From: Puniceibacterium sp.
GTDB taxonomy: Bacteria; Pseudomonadota; Alphaproteobacteria; Rhodobacterales; Rhodobacteraceae
Direction: 5' to 3'
Length of the DNA: 51,099 nucleotides
Assembly: GCA_024636635.1 (NCBI GenBank)
Contig: JAGXGV010000001.1
Span: 1 to 51,099 of the forward strand
Shown here: piece after piece, positions 15,862 through 26,560 of the stretch
Layout of the letters: every line of letters starts with the position of its first letter
How positions within the stretch are numbered: the stretch's first letter is position 1
Translations under genes and position numbers: made by a program
Notes under the pieces: model-generated
The model's database searches: none
Told to the model about the DNA's origin: nothing
What the model saw: only the letters and a program-made list of their open reading frames with translations

Positions 15862-16581
15862 TCAAAGACCCTCTGGCCGGTTTTCGAAATGCGTCTGGCG
15901 GCGGCCACGCAGGACGATGTCGAACCTGTAGGCCAGGCTGTCCATCGGAATGGCGCGCGCCATGTCAAGCGCGGCAACCAGCGATTCGATGCCTTCGCGC
16001 GACGGGATGGTGTCGACGATGGGACATTTCCAGATCAGCGGATCCCCTTCGAAATACATCTGGGTGATCAGTCGCTGGGCAAAGCTGTGCCCGAAGACCG
16101 AAAAATGGATATGCGCCGGGCGCCAGTCGTTCATCGTGTTGGGCCAGGGATAGGGGCCCGGCTGGATCGTGCGGAATTCGTAAAACCCCTGATCGTCGGT
16201 CACCACCCGCCCGCAGCCGCCAAAGTTGGGATCAAGCGGGGCAAGGTAGCTTTCCTTTTTATGCCGGTAGCGTCCGCCGGCATTGGCCTGCCAGACCTCG
16301 ACCAGCGTTTTCGGCACCGGGCGGCCGAATTCGTCAATCACCCGGCCATGCACGATGATACGGGGTCCGATGGCCGATTCCCCTGCCTTGGCGAAATTAT
16401 GAATCAGATCGGCGTCCTGCGGCCCCAGCATGTCGTCGCGGAACACCGGGCCCGATTCTTCGGAAAGCGAGGTCGGGAAGGACAGCGGCGCAAAGCCGGG
16501 CGACCGCTTGACCGAGGTCTTGTAGTCCGGCGTCAGCGCGGGCGGGTGCCAGCGGCGGTCGCGCGGGACAAAGCCGCTCAT
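15862..16581 (-). CDS. pcaH: Protocatechuate 3,4-dioxygenase beta subunit
   Basis: This 239-residue catalytic subunit binds the non-haem ferric iron. Ligands are visible: Tyr-105 (GGRYRHKK), Tyr-144 (PGPYPW), His-157 and His-159 (RPAHIHFS). The N-terminal extension and the [15 protein letters not shown] stretch are typical. ATG 16581 was chosen because [22 protein letters not shown] is the expected N-terminus; a longer open frame upstream overlaps pcaC and has no similarity. It lies 13 bp after pcaC in the operon. Confidence 0.98.
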   Translation of the reverse strand: MSGFVPRDRRWHPPALTPDYKTSVKRSPGFAPLSFPTSLSEESGPVFRDDMLGPQDADLIHNFAKAGESAIGPRIIVHGRVIDEFGRPVPKTLVEVWQANAGGRYRHKKESYLAPLDPNFGGCGRVVTDDQGFYEFRTIQPGPYPWPNTMNDWRPAHIHFSVFGHSFAQRLITQMYFEGDPLIWKCPIVDTIPSREGIESLVAALDMARAIPMDSLAYRFDIVLRGRRQTHFENRPEGL

Positions 16582-16594
16582 GTGTCTGCCTCGC

Positions 16595-17035
16595 TCATGT
16601 CTTTGCCCCCTTTTCGCCCGCCTGACCGGCCACAGTCTCGCCCGCCTTATCACCCACAGTCTCGGCTTCCATCTCGGACCATGTCTGTTTGGCCAGCTTG
16701 ATCGCATGGTTCGCCTTTGGCACACCAGCATAAATTGCCACGTGCTGGAACGCCTCCTGTACATCGGTGCGGCTGGCGCCGGTGCGGGCACAGGCGCGGA
16801 TGTGCATCGGGATCTCGTCGAAATTGCCGGTGGCGGCCAGCAGCGCCAGCGTGATCATCGACCGCTCGCGCCGCGAGATGTTGTCGGACGCCCAGACGGT
16901 GCCCCAGGCGCCTTCGGTGATCAGGGTCTGGAACGGCAGGTCAAAATCGGTCTTGGCGGTTTCGGCGCGGTCCACATGGGCGTCGCCCAGCACGGACCGG
17001 CGCACGGTCATTCCGGTGTCATGGCGTTCTGTCAT
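16595..17035 (-). CDS. pcaC: 4-carboxymuconolactone decarboxylase
   Basis: This 146-residue AhpD-fold decarboxylase converts 4-carboxymuconolactone to beta-ketoadipate enol-lactone. Family blocks are [18 protein letters not shown] at 8-25, [41 protein letters not shown] and [20 protein letters not shown]. The C-terminal 22 residues form a low-complexity tail with a repeated AGE/G motif ([22 protein letters not shown] in two parts) that canonical PcaC lacks; the DNA there carries near-repeats. The start may be ATG 17035 or ATG 17011. The gene is 12 bp downstream of pobA. Confidence 0.96.
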   Translation of the reverse strand: MTERHDTGMTVRRSVLGDAHVDRAETAKTDFDLPFQTLITEGAWGTVWASDNISRRERSMITLALLAATGNFDEIPMHIRACARTGASRTDVQEAFQHVAIYAGVPKANHAIKLAKQTWSEMEAETVGDKAGETVAGQAGEKGAKT

Positions 17036-17047
17036 GTTCAGGGCCTT

Positions 17048-18308
<1,261 letters not shown>

Positions 18309-18413
18309 AAAAACGACGCGGCCCATCTGCGGATCGCGCAGCCCGGACCAAGCCGACAGGTGACGCGGCACAAGGCGGGGCAGCGCAAAGAGCGTGGTCT
18401 ATCAGGGCAGATC

Positions 18414-18449
18414 GGGCCCCCGCAACGCACTGGGCCCCCGCAACGCACT
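18414..18449 (+). repeat. Tandem duplication, 18-bp unit x2
   Basis: The unit GGGCCCCCGCAACGCACT occurs at 18414-18431 and again, identical, at 18432-18449, followed by the start of a third copy (GGGC). It lies between pobA and the DUF983 gene, outside any gene. Confidence 0.9.
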
Positions 18450-18495
18450 GGGCGCCGACAGGGACGTCTTGCGCACGGCAGTCGGCGTCAAACTT

Positions 18496-18912
18496 TCACG
18501 CGGTGACAGGCTGTGCCGATGGCCGCCACCCAAATCCGTTCATTTCCTTCGCCCATTGAAAGGCGACGAACATGCCCTTGACCGGTCGCAGAAGGGCCAG
18601 CGACAAGACCACCGCAAGGCCTGACAGGCTGCACGCGACCAGCAGGGGGTCATCGCGCATCGCCTCGAAGAAGATGGGCAGTGTAAAGCCGACCAGATGG
18701 CCGACCAGCAGAATGACCACATAGGCGGGCCCGTCGTCAGCCCGCTGCGGCGTCAGGTCCAGCCCACATTCCGAACAGCTCTGCCGCACCTTCAGGTACC
18801 CGTGAAACACGCGGCCTTCGCCGCATTGCGGGCATTTGCACTGCGCGCCACGCTTCAGCGAAACCCGCAAATCCCGCGCATTGCTGACGTCCCTGCCGAC
18901 CTTGAGAGACAC
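18496..18912 (-). CDS. DUF983 family zinc-ribbon membrane protein
   Basis: This 138-residue protein has an N-terminal zinc ribbon (CPQCGEGRVF then CSECGLDL, two CxxC pairs) and two membrane helices (AYVVILLVGHLVGFTLPIFF and LLVACSLSGLAVVLSLALL). DUF983 proteins are small inner-membrane proteins of unknown function, often near cytochrome oxidase genes in other alphaproteobacteria, though not here. I chose GTG 18912 as start because AAGGAG sits seven bases upstream; an in-frame ATG at 18954 lacks a ribosome site. Alone between two gene-free stretches. Confidence 0.88.
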   Translation of the reverse strand: MSLKVGRDVSNARDLRVSLKRGAQCKCPQCGEGRVFHGYLKVRQSCSECGLDLTPQRADDGPAYVVILLVGHLVGFTLPIFFEAMRDDPLLVACSLSGLAVVLSLALLRPVKGMFVAFQWAKEMNGFGWRPSAQPVTA

Positions 18913-18954
18913 GATGATTCTCCTTGAACTCTTGCTCTTGCATTGCTGTGGCAC

Positions 18955-19268
18955 GCTGGCACGCGACGCCGTGAAAATGCATACACTTCCCGTATTGTAT
19001 GTTTAATGTGGCATTTTGTCCTGACTGCACATGCCTTCAGGAACTGGCATGTCCGGAATTTTCGCCCATGAACCTGGCAGGATGGAGGCATACCAGCGGC
19101 TGTATGATCACGACGGCGGACCCCGAAACGGTTGAGTCGGTGCGGATCGAGTGGCGAAACATGCTCGGGCCTCTTTGCTTCGCTGTCCCTGCGCGATATG
19201 TCCGGCGCAACAATCGGAGCCGCCCCGATCCCGTCGCCGCGATTGTCCCGCCGGAAAGGACCCCACCT
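18955..19268. promoter_or_regulatory. Divergent intergenic region with two inverted repeats
   Basis: No gene is supported in this 314-bp gap between the divergent DUF983 and AbrB-type genes. It holds two perfect inverted repeats with the same 10-nt spacer: CATACA 18980-18985 with TGTATG 18996-19001, and ACATGCC 19029-19035 with GGCATGT 19046-19052. Either could be an operator. The remainder shows no motif I recognise. Confidence 0.4.
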
Positions 19269-20333
19269 GTGTCATCCCGTCTGAACAACGGCCTCAGGCT
19301 TGCTGCGCTTTACCTGCTGGGCATCGGCGCCGGTTGGCTTTTTGCCCTGCTGGGCGTTCCGCTGCCCTGGATGATCGGGCCGTTGGTCATCTCTGCAATC
19401 GCCTACATCAGCGGCGTCATCACGGTGCCCGTACCGGTCAGGACGCGCCCCTTCGGGCAGATGACGATCGCGGCGCAGGTCGGGCTGGCCTTTACCCCGG
19501 CGGCGCTTGCCGCCTTGCTGTCGCTTGCCCCACTGCTGGTGGGCGCGGCGGTCGTGACGGCGCTTCTGGCGGGTGTGGTGGCGGTGCTTACAGCGCGGAT
19601 GGCCGACATGCCGCTGGCGCAGGCGTTTCTGGCAACCGTCCCCACCAGCCCCGTCGAAGCGGCAATCATGGCGGAAAAGCTGGACTGTGATCCCACCCCC
19701 ATCGTGCTGTCGCAGACCATGCGCATTGCCGCCGTTGTCATCCTCGTGCCGCTTTCGCTTTATGCGGTCGACGGCTGGCCGGACCGCAGCGGACAGGTCA
19801 GCGACGGCACGTTCGACCCGATCGGCAACGGCTTTCTCGCGCTGCTGGCCATCTGCGGCGCGTTGCTGTTCAAGACGCTGCGCCTGTCCAATCCCTATTT
19901 TCTGGGCCCGCTTGCGTTTTCAGCCGCCGCCTCTGCCGCCGGCCTGCAACCGACGGCTTTTCCGCCGCTGATCCTGTCGGCCGCCCAGATCGTTCTTGGC
20001 ACCTGGCTGGGAAGCATGTTTCGGCGCGACCTGCTGCTCAGGGGCGGGCGTCTGCTGTTCACTTCGGCGATCAGCGCGCTTCTGCTGCTGGGCATCGTAT
20101 CTGCCTTTGCCGTCGGTCTGGCGGCTGTGTCCGGACTGGACTGGGAGGTTCTGGTGCTGGGCCTGGCCCCCGGTGGCGTCACGGAAATGGCCCTGACCGC
20201 CAAGTTCCTTGACGTCGACCTGGCGCTGGTCACGGCGTTTCAGCTGACCCGGATCTTCATCTTCATGCCCAACATTCCCTGGATCATCGCGATGATCGAC
20301 AGATACGAAAAAGGCAAACGGTCAGGAGCGTGA
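19269..20333 (+). CDS. AbrB-type integral membrane protein
   Basis: This 354-residue membrane protein of the AbrB/AmoA-like family has about ten hydrophobic segments in two repeated halves. The first half opens YLLGIGAGWLFALLGVPLPWMIGPLV (in two parts, residues about 13-40), and the second half has SNPYFLGPLAFSAAASAAGL and LGLAPGGVTEMALTAKFL. The name comes from weak genetics in Bacillus; database labels of regulator or ammonia monooxygenase are misleading. It may be a transporter, but the substrate is unknown. I chose GTG 19269 because AAAGGA sits eight bases upstream and the first helix follows; the frame extends upstream without similarity. An imperfect hairpin CGTGAAC/GTTCACG follows the stop. 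Confidence 0.88.
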   Translation: MSSRLNNGLRLAALYLLGIGAGWLFALLGVPLPWMIGPLVISAIAYISGVITVPVPVRTRPFGQMTIAAQVGLAFTPAALAALLSLAPLLVGAAVVTALLAGVVAVLTARMADMPLAQAFLATVPTSPVEAAIMAEKLDCDPTPIVLSQTMRIAAVVILVPLSLYAVDGWPDRSGQVSDGTFDPIGNGFLALLAICGALLFKTLRLSNPYFLGPLAFSAAASAAGLQPTAFPPLILSAAQIVLGTWLGSMFRRDLLLRGGRLLFTSAISALLLLGIVSAFAVGLAAVSGLDWEVLVLGLAPGGVTEMALTAKFLDVDLALVTAFQLTRIFIFMPNIPWIIAMIDRYEKGKRSGA

Positions 20334-20559
20334 ACTGGGTAAGGTTCACGAAACACCTGTACGCTGCCTTTCGCCTGCGGATCAAACGCAAAAAATGATG
20401 CTGGTTGTTTCAGGTTTCAACCAAAACGCTGCAAGCCATGTCCGGCGGTCGTGAAGTCGTTTCGCAACGCATCCTGACCTGCCGGGCCGTGTGTCCCTGA
20501 CCCCAACAGAACGTCCCAGGTGGAACGCCGCCGGTCCGGTGCAGACGACGCCCTTTCAT

Positions 20560-22518
20560 CTATTCCCCCTCGCGCGCCAGCACCGGCAAGGTGGACCCGA
20601 TCAGTTCCTGCGAAAACCGCACCGGCAGCGGCTCTTTGCCCAGACGGGCACGATAGACCGGCAGGCTTTCGGCCACACGCATCACGTAATTCTGGGTTTC
20701 GCGGAACGGGATGAATTCGATGAAGTCCACGACGTCGATCTGCCCCTTGCGCGGATCGCCGTAAAGCTGCATCCATCCGGTCGGCCGACTGGGTCCGGCA
20801 TTGTAACCCGCCGCCATCATCACGACGTTGCCATCGAACTGCCGCGCCAGCGCGGCAAGGTAGGCGGCGCCCAGCCGCGCATTGTAGTCCGGATCGTCCA
20901 GCAGGGCACTTTGCGAATAGGGCTCTCCGATCCAGCCGGAAACTTCTTGTGCGGTGCGCGGCATCACCTGCATGAGCCCCCGCGCCCCCACCCCAGACAC
21001 GACGCTCGGGTTGAATTCGGATTCCCGCCGCGCGATGGCCAGCACGATTTCGGTCGGCACCGGATGCACGTCGCCCGCCAGCGGATGCAGCGGGTAATAG
21101 GGGCCCGGCACCTCGATCCCCGCCTGGGCAGCGCGCTTGCCCAGCATCACCTGGATATGGGGGCGGCCCATTTCGGCCAGCATGTCGCCCATCTGGCCGA
21201 TCCCGGTAAGGTCGAGCGATTCGGCAAGGTGGGTGAAAAAGCGTTCGGCCAGATCCTCCTCTCCGGCGGCAAGAAGCAGGACGGCGGCCTGATAGACCGA
21301 TGACCCGGTGTAGGCCGCGTCGCGCCAGGGGGGAAAATCCTCTTGGCCGGACAGGCGCGGATCAGCGGGCATGCCGGCCTTTTCCGCCGCCAGAAGCCCG
21401 TAGAACGATGTCTGGTAGCCGCCACCAAAGGTATACGCCTCCTGCGCGGCGGCGGCATTGTCCAGCGCCTCATGCGCGCGCCCGATCCAGTAGCCCGCCC
21501 GCCCGAGCGAAATCGGCGTGTCCACGGCCTTGCGAAGATTCTCGAAATGCTCAAACGCCTTCTGTGGCTTGTTCAGGAACCGCAGGGCCAGATAGCCCGA
21601 CAGCCATTCCAGATCGGCATAATCCGAACCTTCCAGCATGAAGTGGGTCGAAGCGATGCGATAGGCCAGCACCGGATCGCCGCCGCGCATCTTTTCGCGG
21701 GCCAGCGCGCGGCGCCGGTTGCCCCAGGCCCAAGGCTCGCCCAGGGCGGCGGCGCTGGTCGAGCGTTCCAGCAAAAGCGTGAGCGCATCTTCGGCGCGGT
21801 TCTTGCGCATGCGCCATTCGAACCGAGCATGGGCCAGACCGGGATCGCCCTGCAACTCTGCGGGCACCCGGGCGATCAGCGAATCGACACCGGGGGCACT
21901 GTCCATAAGGCCCAGACGCGCCTCGGCCAGGGCGCGGTGACCGTCATCGACCAGCAACAGCATGGCGCGCGCATTGGCGGTCCAGCCGTTCCACAGCGCC
22001 ATGTCCAGCCGCGCCTGATGATGCGGTCGCAACAGCGTGCCGTGTTCGACCAGAAAGGCGGCACGTTCCTCGGACGCCAGCGACAGCGTGCGCCAGGCCA
22101 GCACCACCGTCGCCTCGGCCGCGCCGCGCTGGCCGTCTGCGATATAGGCCCGGGCCAGCGACAGCGCGCCGGTGCCGGTCTGCGGCGGGGTGTCGGCAAA
22201 GAACGCCTCGACATCGGCGTGCGAGGCTTCGACCATCGCCTTTTCGCTCTTCTCGCGCAGGTAATCCATGCCGGGCCAGTCGGGGTTGCGGGCGACAAAA
22301 TCCTTGACCTGTACGGCGGATCCCAGCCCGGCGCGCAGGTAATGCCAGGCGATCACATCCACCGCGGGCTGCCCGTCGCCGCGCGCATGGATCTGCGCGG
22401 CGGCCCAGTTGCCCTGGCGCAGCGCGTCCATCGCGCGGCCCATTGGCCTGTCGGCCCCGCTCTGGGCGGTCGCCATGTTGGCCACAAGGACAAGGATCAG
22501 GGCAAGGACGCGCGACAT
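20560..22518 (-). CDS. Soluble lytic murein transglycosylase
   Basis: This 652-residue periplasmic Slt70-type enzyme cleaves the MurNAc-GlcNAc bond to give 1,6-anhydro muropeptides. It has a signal peptide (VLALILVLVANMATA, cleavage near residue 16-18), then a long alpha-helical superhelical region with many A/L/R repeats. The C-terminal catalytic domain begins near residue 485: ARRESEFNPSVVSGVGARGL with the catalytic Glu of RESEF, MQVMPRTA, and AAGYNAGPSRP. The start at ATG 22518 is fixed by the signal peptide. It is divergent from dapA with a 139-bp shared upstream region. Confidence 0.95.
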   Translation of the reverse strand: MSRVLALILVLVANMATAQSGADRPMGRAMDALRQGNWAAAQIHARGDGQPAVDVIAWHYLRAGLGSAVQVKDFVARNPDWPGMDYLREKSEKAMVEASHADVEAFFADTPPQTGTGALSLARAYIADGQRGAAEATVVLAWRTLSLASEERAAFLVEHGTLLRPHHQARLDMALWNGWTANARAMLLLVDDGHRALAEARLGLMDSAPGVDSLIARVPAELQGDPGLAHARFEWRMRKNRAEDALTLLLERSTSAAALGEPWAWGNRRRALAREKMRGGDPVLAYRIASTHFMLEGSDYADLEWLSGYLALRFLNKPQKAFEHFENLRKAVDTPISLGRAGYWIGRAHEALDNAAAAQEAYTFGGGYQTSFYGLLAAEKAGMPADPRLSGQEDFPPWRDAAYTGSSVYQAAVLLLAAGEEDLAERFFTHLAESLDLTGIGQMGDMLAEMGRPHIQVMLGKRAAQAGIEVPGPYYPLHPLAGDVHPVPTEIVLAIARRESEFNPSVVSGVGARGLMQVMPRTAQEVSGWIGEPYSQSALLDDPDYNARLGAAYLAALARQFDGNVVMMAAGYNAGPSRPTGWMQLYGDPRKGQIDVVDFIEFIPFRETQNYVMRVAESLPVYRARLGKEPLPVRFSQELIGSTLPVLAREGE

Positions 22519-22657
22519 GAGCTTGCAATTTCCCCGCTGAATATGGATAGACACGGCCCTGAGGATACCGTGCCCCCGTCTAGCGACAACTCACTTGTTT
22601 GGGAAGGTGGCGGGATGTCCTTGTGCAAACTCGAAACGAACACAAAAGGAGCGTGTC

Positions 22658-23533
22658 ATGTTCAAAGGCTCAATGCCTGCCCTGGTCACGCCGTTCAAGG
22701 ACGGCGCCGTGGATTTCGACATGCTCAAACAGCTGGTCGAGTGGCACATTGACCAAGGATCGCACGGCCTTGTGCCCGTGGGCACGACCGGCGAAAGCCC
22801 GACGCTGTCGCACACCGAACACGAGGCGGTCGTGGATTGCGTCGTCAAGGCTGTGGCCGGGCGAATCCCGGTGATCGCCGGGGCCGGGTCCAACAACACC
22901 GCCGAGGCGATCCGCTTCATGCAGTTCGCGCAGCGCGTGGGCGCCGATGCGGTGCTGGTGGTGACGCCCTATTACAACAAGCCGACGCAGGCGGGTCTGA
23001 TCGCGCATTTCACCATGCTGCACGATTGCTGCGACCTGCCGATCATCATCTACAACATTCCCGGCCGTTCGGCGGTGGACATGTCCCCCGCCACGATGGG
23101 CGAGCTTGCGAAACTGCCGCGCATCGTCGGGGTCAAGGACGCGACCGGCGATCTGGCGCGGGTCTGCGCCCAGCGTATCACCTGCGGAGACGCGTTCCTC
23201 CAGATTTCCGGCGAGGATGCGACCGCACACGGGTTCAACGCCCAGGGCGGGATCGGATGCATCTCGGTCACCGCCAACGCAGCACCGCGCCTGTGCGCAG
23301 AATTGCAGGAGGCGACCCTGGCGGGCGACTATGTCCGTGCGCTGGAAATCCAGGACCGCCTGATGCCGCTGCACCACGCGATCTTTACCGAGCCGGGACT
23401 GTGCGGCGTGAAATACGCGATGCACCGTCTGGGCCTTTGTTCAGAAGAGGTGCGCCTGCCGCTGATGCCGCTGACATCACAAACCCGCGAAAAGGTAGAT
23501 GCCGGACTGCGCCACGCCGGCCTTCTGAACTGA
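22658..23533 (+). CDS. dapA: 4-hydroxy-tetrahydrodipicolinate synthase
   Basis: This 291-residue class I aldolase condenses pyruvate with aspartate semialdehyde in the lysine/diaminopimelate pathway. Active-site features are [10 protein letters not shown] with Thr-43/Thr-44, Tyr-132 (IIYNIPGR), the Schiff-base Lys-160 in GVKDATGD, and the Y-N-K-P motif near 106. Length and motifs are canonical. ATG 22658 has AAAAGGAG upstream; an open frame begins earlier but lacks similarity. DapB, the next enzyme, is in the same window at 33470-34303. A perfect palindrome 26 bp downstream probably ends the transcript. Confidence 0.97.
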   Translation: MFKGSMPALVTPFKDGAVDFDMLKQLVEWHIDQGSHGLVPVGTTGESPTLSHTEHEAVVDCVVKAVAGRIPVIAGAGSNNTAEAIRFMQFAQRVGADAVLVVTPYYNKPTQAGLIAHFTMLHDCCDLPIIIYNIPGRSAVDMSPATMGELAKLPRIVGVKDATGDLARVCAQRITCGDAFLQISGEDATAHGFNAQGGIGCISVTANAAPRLCAELQEATLAGDYVRALEIQDRLMPLHHAIFTEPGLCGVKYAMHRLGLCSEEVRLPLMPLTSQTREKVDAGLRHAGLLN

Positions 23534-23559
23534 TCCGCAGGCGCAACACCGGCGGGTGA

Positions 23560-23591
23560 CCCCAAGAATTTTCGTACGAAAATTCTTGGGG
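23560..23591. terminator. 32-bp perfect palindrome between convergent genes
   Basis: Bases 23560-23591 read the same on both strands: arms CCCCAAGAATTTTCG and its exact complement meet at a central TA (core TTTTCGTACGAAAA). It lies 26 bp after dapA and 9 bp after the end of the convergent M16 gene. A long hairpin with A/T-rich inner arms could stop transcription from both sides, though it lacks a separate T-run. It may also belong to a dispersed repeat family of this lineage. Confidence 0.75.
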
Positions 23592-23600
23592 CGTCGCGCA

Positions 23601-24917
23601 TCACTGGACCGGTGTACTGTCCAACCCCTCGGGCTGCCCCACCACCACAAAGCGCAGCGCCTCGGGTTTGAGCACCCGCTTGGCGACGCGCTTCACATCC
23701 TCCAGTGTCACCGCCTCGACCTTTTCGTTGCGGGTCGTGGCATAGTCGATCGGGAAATCGTCCATCTGCATGCCGACAAGGATGTCGGCAATCGGCCCGT
23801 TGCCGTCAAAGCGCAGCGGGTAGGACCCGGTAAGGTAGGTCTTGGCCTGATCCAGCTCGTCCTGGGTCACGCCCTCTTCGGCCATCCGGGCCCATTCATC
23901 GGTGATCACCTGGATCGCCTCGGCCACCCGGTCGTTGGCCGACGCGACCCGCCCGGCCACCAGTTCGGCGTGTTCCTTGGTGGCAAGGTAGGTGTAGACC
24001 CCATAGGTCAGGCCGCGCTTTTCGCGCACTTCGGTCATCAGCCGCGCTTCGAACCCGCCGCCACCCAGAACCACGTTCATCACATAGGCCGCAAAGAAAT
24101 CCGGATCGTCCATCCCGATGCCTTCGTGGCCGAACAGGGCCACCGATTGCGGCGTATCGAAGGGAACAACCGTAACGCCCGCACTGGCCTGCACATCGAC
24201 AGCCTCGGGCTGTGGGCGCCCGTCTGCAGGCAGATCCCCCAGCAGTCCGTCCAGAAGCCCCGCCAGCGCCTCGGGCGTGATGTCGCCCGCAGCACTCACA
24301 TAGACCCGGTCCCGGGCCAGCGCGCCCTCCCAGGCGGCGACGATGTCCTCGCGCGTCAGCGCGGCGACCGATTCGAGCGTGCCTTCATAGTGCGAGCCAT
24401 AGGGGTGGTCGCCGAACATGATGTCGTCGAACGCCGCCCCGACGATGGCATCGGGATCGGTCGCATCCGAACGCAGGCTCGACAGGATCTGTGCGCGCAC
24501 CCGTTCGATCGCGGTCTCGTCGAAACGCGGCTGCACCAGCGACTGACGCAGCAGATCCACAGCCTCGTCCTGGTTTTCGGTAAGGAACCGCGCCGAAACG
24601 CTCACCGCGTCGTCATAGACACTGTAGTTGAAGCTCGCCGCCAGTTCCTCGGTCGCCTCGGCAAATCCCTGGGCGTCCATGTCGCCCGCGCCCTCTTCGA
24701 GCAGTCCGACCATCAGGTTTGTCGCACCACGCGCGCCTGGCACGTCGAGCGATGCACCGCCCTTGAAGCGAATTTCGAGCGAGACAAAGGGGATTGACGG
24801 CTCGGGCACCAGCCAGGCTGTTATGCCCCCGGGCGAGGTGACTTCGGTAATCTCGATCTCGGCCAGCGCCGGGCTGACCGTGACGAAGCTCAGCAAACAT
24901 GCGACGAGAAATTTCAT
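23601..24917 (-). CDS. M16 family peptidase-like protein, catalytically inactive subunit
   Basis: This 438-residue exported M16 (insulinase-fold) protein has signal peptide MKFLVACLLSFVTVSPALA. The zinc motif HxxEH is missing: the equivalent helix reads ATNLMVGLLEEG (about residues 64-75). The second-half signature is present (REKRGLTYGVYTYL). It is thus the non-catalytic partner of the HxxEH-bearing gene just upstream, as in many bacterial M16 pairs that form a heterodimeric periplasmic peptidase. ATG 24917 has a strong GGAGGT site and overlaps the partner's stop (ATGA). Confidence 0.93.
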   Translation of the reverse strand: MKFLVACLLSFVTVSPALAEIEITEVTSPGGITAWLVPEPSIPFVSLEIRFKGGASLDVPGARGATNLMVGLLEEGAGDMDAQGFAEATEELAASFNYSVYDDAVSVSARFLTENQDEAVDLLRQSLVQPRFDETAIERVRAQILSSLRSDATDPDAIVGAAFDDIMFGDHPYGSHYEGTLESVAALTREDIVAAWEGALARDRVYVSAAGDITPEALAGLLDGLLGDLPADGRPQPEAVDVQASAGVTVVPFDTPQSVALFGHEGIGMDDPDFFAAYVMNVVLGGGGFEARLMTEVREKRGLTYGVYTYLATKEHAELVAGRVASANDRVAEAIQVITDEWARMAEEGVTQDELDQAKTYLTGSYPLRFDGNGPIADILVGMQMDDFPIDYATTRNEKVEAVTLEDVKRVAKRVLKPEALRFVVVGQPEGLDSTPVQ

Positions 24918-26257
24918 TGGCCCACCTCCTCGGAGGCCATCAGCCATCCGGTCACCGATTTCCTGCGGTCAAAGACCGAGCGCGCTGCCTCTATCACGTC
25001 TTCGCCCGTCACCGCCTGAAGCACCTCGGGCCAAGCCTGCACATCCTCGACTGTCAGACCGGCCGTCATGGCGCCGCCATAGCGCCGCGCAATGGATTCG
25101 GCGGAATCGCGGGCATATATCTGGTCAGCCTTCATCTGGAACTTTATCCGCTCCAGCTGCTTTTCGTCCACGCCATCCTCGATGAACTGCGCGACAGTGG
25201 CATCCAGCGCATCCTCTGCCTCCTGAAGGGACAGCCCCTCGGCCGGTACGATGATCAGCCCGAAGGTCGTATCGTCGAGCGAGGTCGCGTCATAGAACGC
25301 AGAGGTATAGACCGCCTTCTGCGTCTCGAACTGAAGCTTCTGAGTGAGAACGGAAGTTTGCCCGCCGCCCAGGATTTCCGACAACATCACCAGAGCGGCT
25401 GCCTTTTCCTGCGCGCCGGGGTCACGTTCCGGCGCAAGGTAGGTGCGCAGCACATAAGGCTGCGCCACGCGCGGGTCACGGAACACCAGACGCCGCTCGG
25501 CCGTCTGGGGCGGTTCCTGCGGCCGCGCCCGCTCTTGCAGATCCGGGTTTGCGGGGATCGGACCGTAGTGCTTTTCGGCCAGGGTACGCGCCTCTTGCAG
25601 GGTCACATCGCCGGCTACGATCAGGATCGCATTGTTGGGCGAATAGTTCAGGTCATAGAAGGCCTGCGCCTTTTCCAGGTCCAGCGCCTCCATCTCGTGG
25701 CGCCAGCCGATGATCGGCACGCCATAGCGGTGGTTGAGATATTGCGCCGCATTGCGCTGCTCGGAAAACAGCGCGCCGGGGTCGTTTTCCACGCGTGAGT
25801 TGCGCTCTTCGATGATCACGTCGCGTTCGGTGGCGATGTCGTCCTCATCCAGCTGAAGGTTGACCATCCGGTCGGATTCCATCTCCATCATCAGGTCCAG
25901 CCGGTCCGAGGCGACGCGCTGGAAATAGCCAGTATAGTCATAGCTGGTAAAGGCGTTGTCGGTGCCGCCATTGGCGGCGACGATCTTGCTGAACTCGCCA
26001 GAGGCACGCTTTTCGGTGCCCTTGAACAGCAGGTGTTCCAGGAAATGCGCCACACCGGAAGACCCGGGATTTTCATCCGCCGACCCTGCCCTGTACCAGA
26101 CCATGTGCAGCACCGCGGGGGCACGATCGTCTTCGATCACCACCACCTCCATGCCGTTGTCGAGCGTAAATGTCGTGACCGGGTCCTGCATCTCCTGCGC
26201 CTGCGCGGGCAGCGCGGCAACGGACAGGGCGACGGCAAGGCTGGTGCGTCTGAGCAT
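24914..26257 (-). CDS. M16 family zinc peptidase, catalytic subunit
   Basis: This 447-residue periplasmic zinc metallopeptidase has signal peptide LRRTSLAVALSVAALPAQA with AQA cleavage near residue 20. The HxxEH motif is intact as HFLEH (around residue 72-76) followed by LLFKGT, and the downstream third zinc ligand lies in ERDVIIEERNSR. It probably degrades short peptides together with the downstream inactive homologue, with which it is translationally coupled. The first gene of a two-gene operon. The start is taken at ATG 26257 because the signal peptide follows. Confidence 0.95.
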   Translation of the reverse strand: MLRRTSLAVALSVAALPAQAQEMQDPVTTFTLDNGMEVVVIEDDRAPAVLHMVWYRAGSADENPGSSGVAHFLEHLLFKGTEKRASGEFSKIVAANGGTDNAFTSYDYTGYFQRVASDRLDLMMEMESDRMVNLQLDEDDIATERDVIIEERNSRVENDPGALFSEQRNAAQYLNHRYGVPIIGWRHEMEALDLEKAQAFYDLNYSPNNAILIVAGDVTLQEARTLAEKHYGPIPANPDLQERARPQEPPQTAERRLVFRDPRVAQPYVLRTYLAPERDPGAQEKAAALVMLSEILGGGQTSVLTQKLQFETQKAVYTSAFYDATSLDDTTFGLIIVPAEGLSLQEAEDALDATVAQFIEDGVDEKQLERIKFQMKADQIYARDSAESIARRYGGAMTAGLTVEDVQAWPEVLQAVTGEDVIEAARSVFDRRKSVTGWLMASEEVGQ

Positions 26258-26560
26258 TGGCAGAATCCTCCAGAGAAATCTATCAGACAACCTACGGCGC
26301 GGCGTAGGGACTTCAAGTCACGATGCGTGAAGGAAACCTTACAATTTTGTCAGGATTGGTGCCGACCGTGGTCCAGCCACGCCCTGTTCGGCCGCCCGTC
26401 AGGCGCGGGTCAGACGGGGGGTAGGCCATATAGGGCGCGGGTCAGAGGGCGCCCGGGTCAGCGGGGGCGATTCTGCCCTGGACAGGATGTTCGGAACCGC
26501 CGGTCAGGGGCGCAGGCTTTCGCCCGGGACCACAGATAACCGACTGGCAGACGGCCCGGT
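26258..26560. other. Gene-free stretch with direct repeats
   Basis: This 303-bp stretch lies between the M16 operon start and the BamF-like gene end; all neighbours are on the minus strand. GGCGCGGGTCAGA occurs at 26402-26414 and 26434-26446 (32-bp period), with a partial third copy near 26453. The M16 promoter must lie at its left end, but I see no convincing -35/-10 pair. No gene is supported. Confidence 0.6.

Noticed and set aside
18414-18449. CRISPR array or integron-like repeat
   Set aside because: Only two adjacent identical units with no spacer and no cas genes nearby.
19269-20333. Labelling the AbrB-type protein a transcription regulator or ammonia monooxygenase
   Set aside because: It is an integral membrane protein without a DNA-binding or copper site.
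20329-20350. CGTGAAC/GTTCACG hairpin after the AbrB-type gene
   Set aside because: No T-run follows and the stem overlaps the stop region; too weak to call.
20402-20423. TGGTTG/CAACCA hairpin as minus-strand terminator of the transglycosylase gene
   Set aside because: The T-run on the minus strand begins several bases after the stem and the gene ends about 140 bp earlier.
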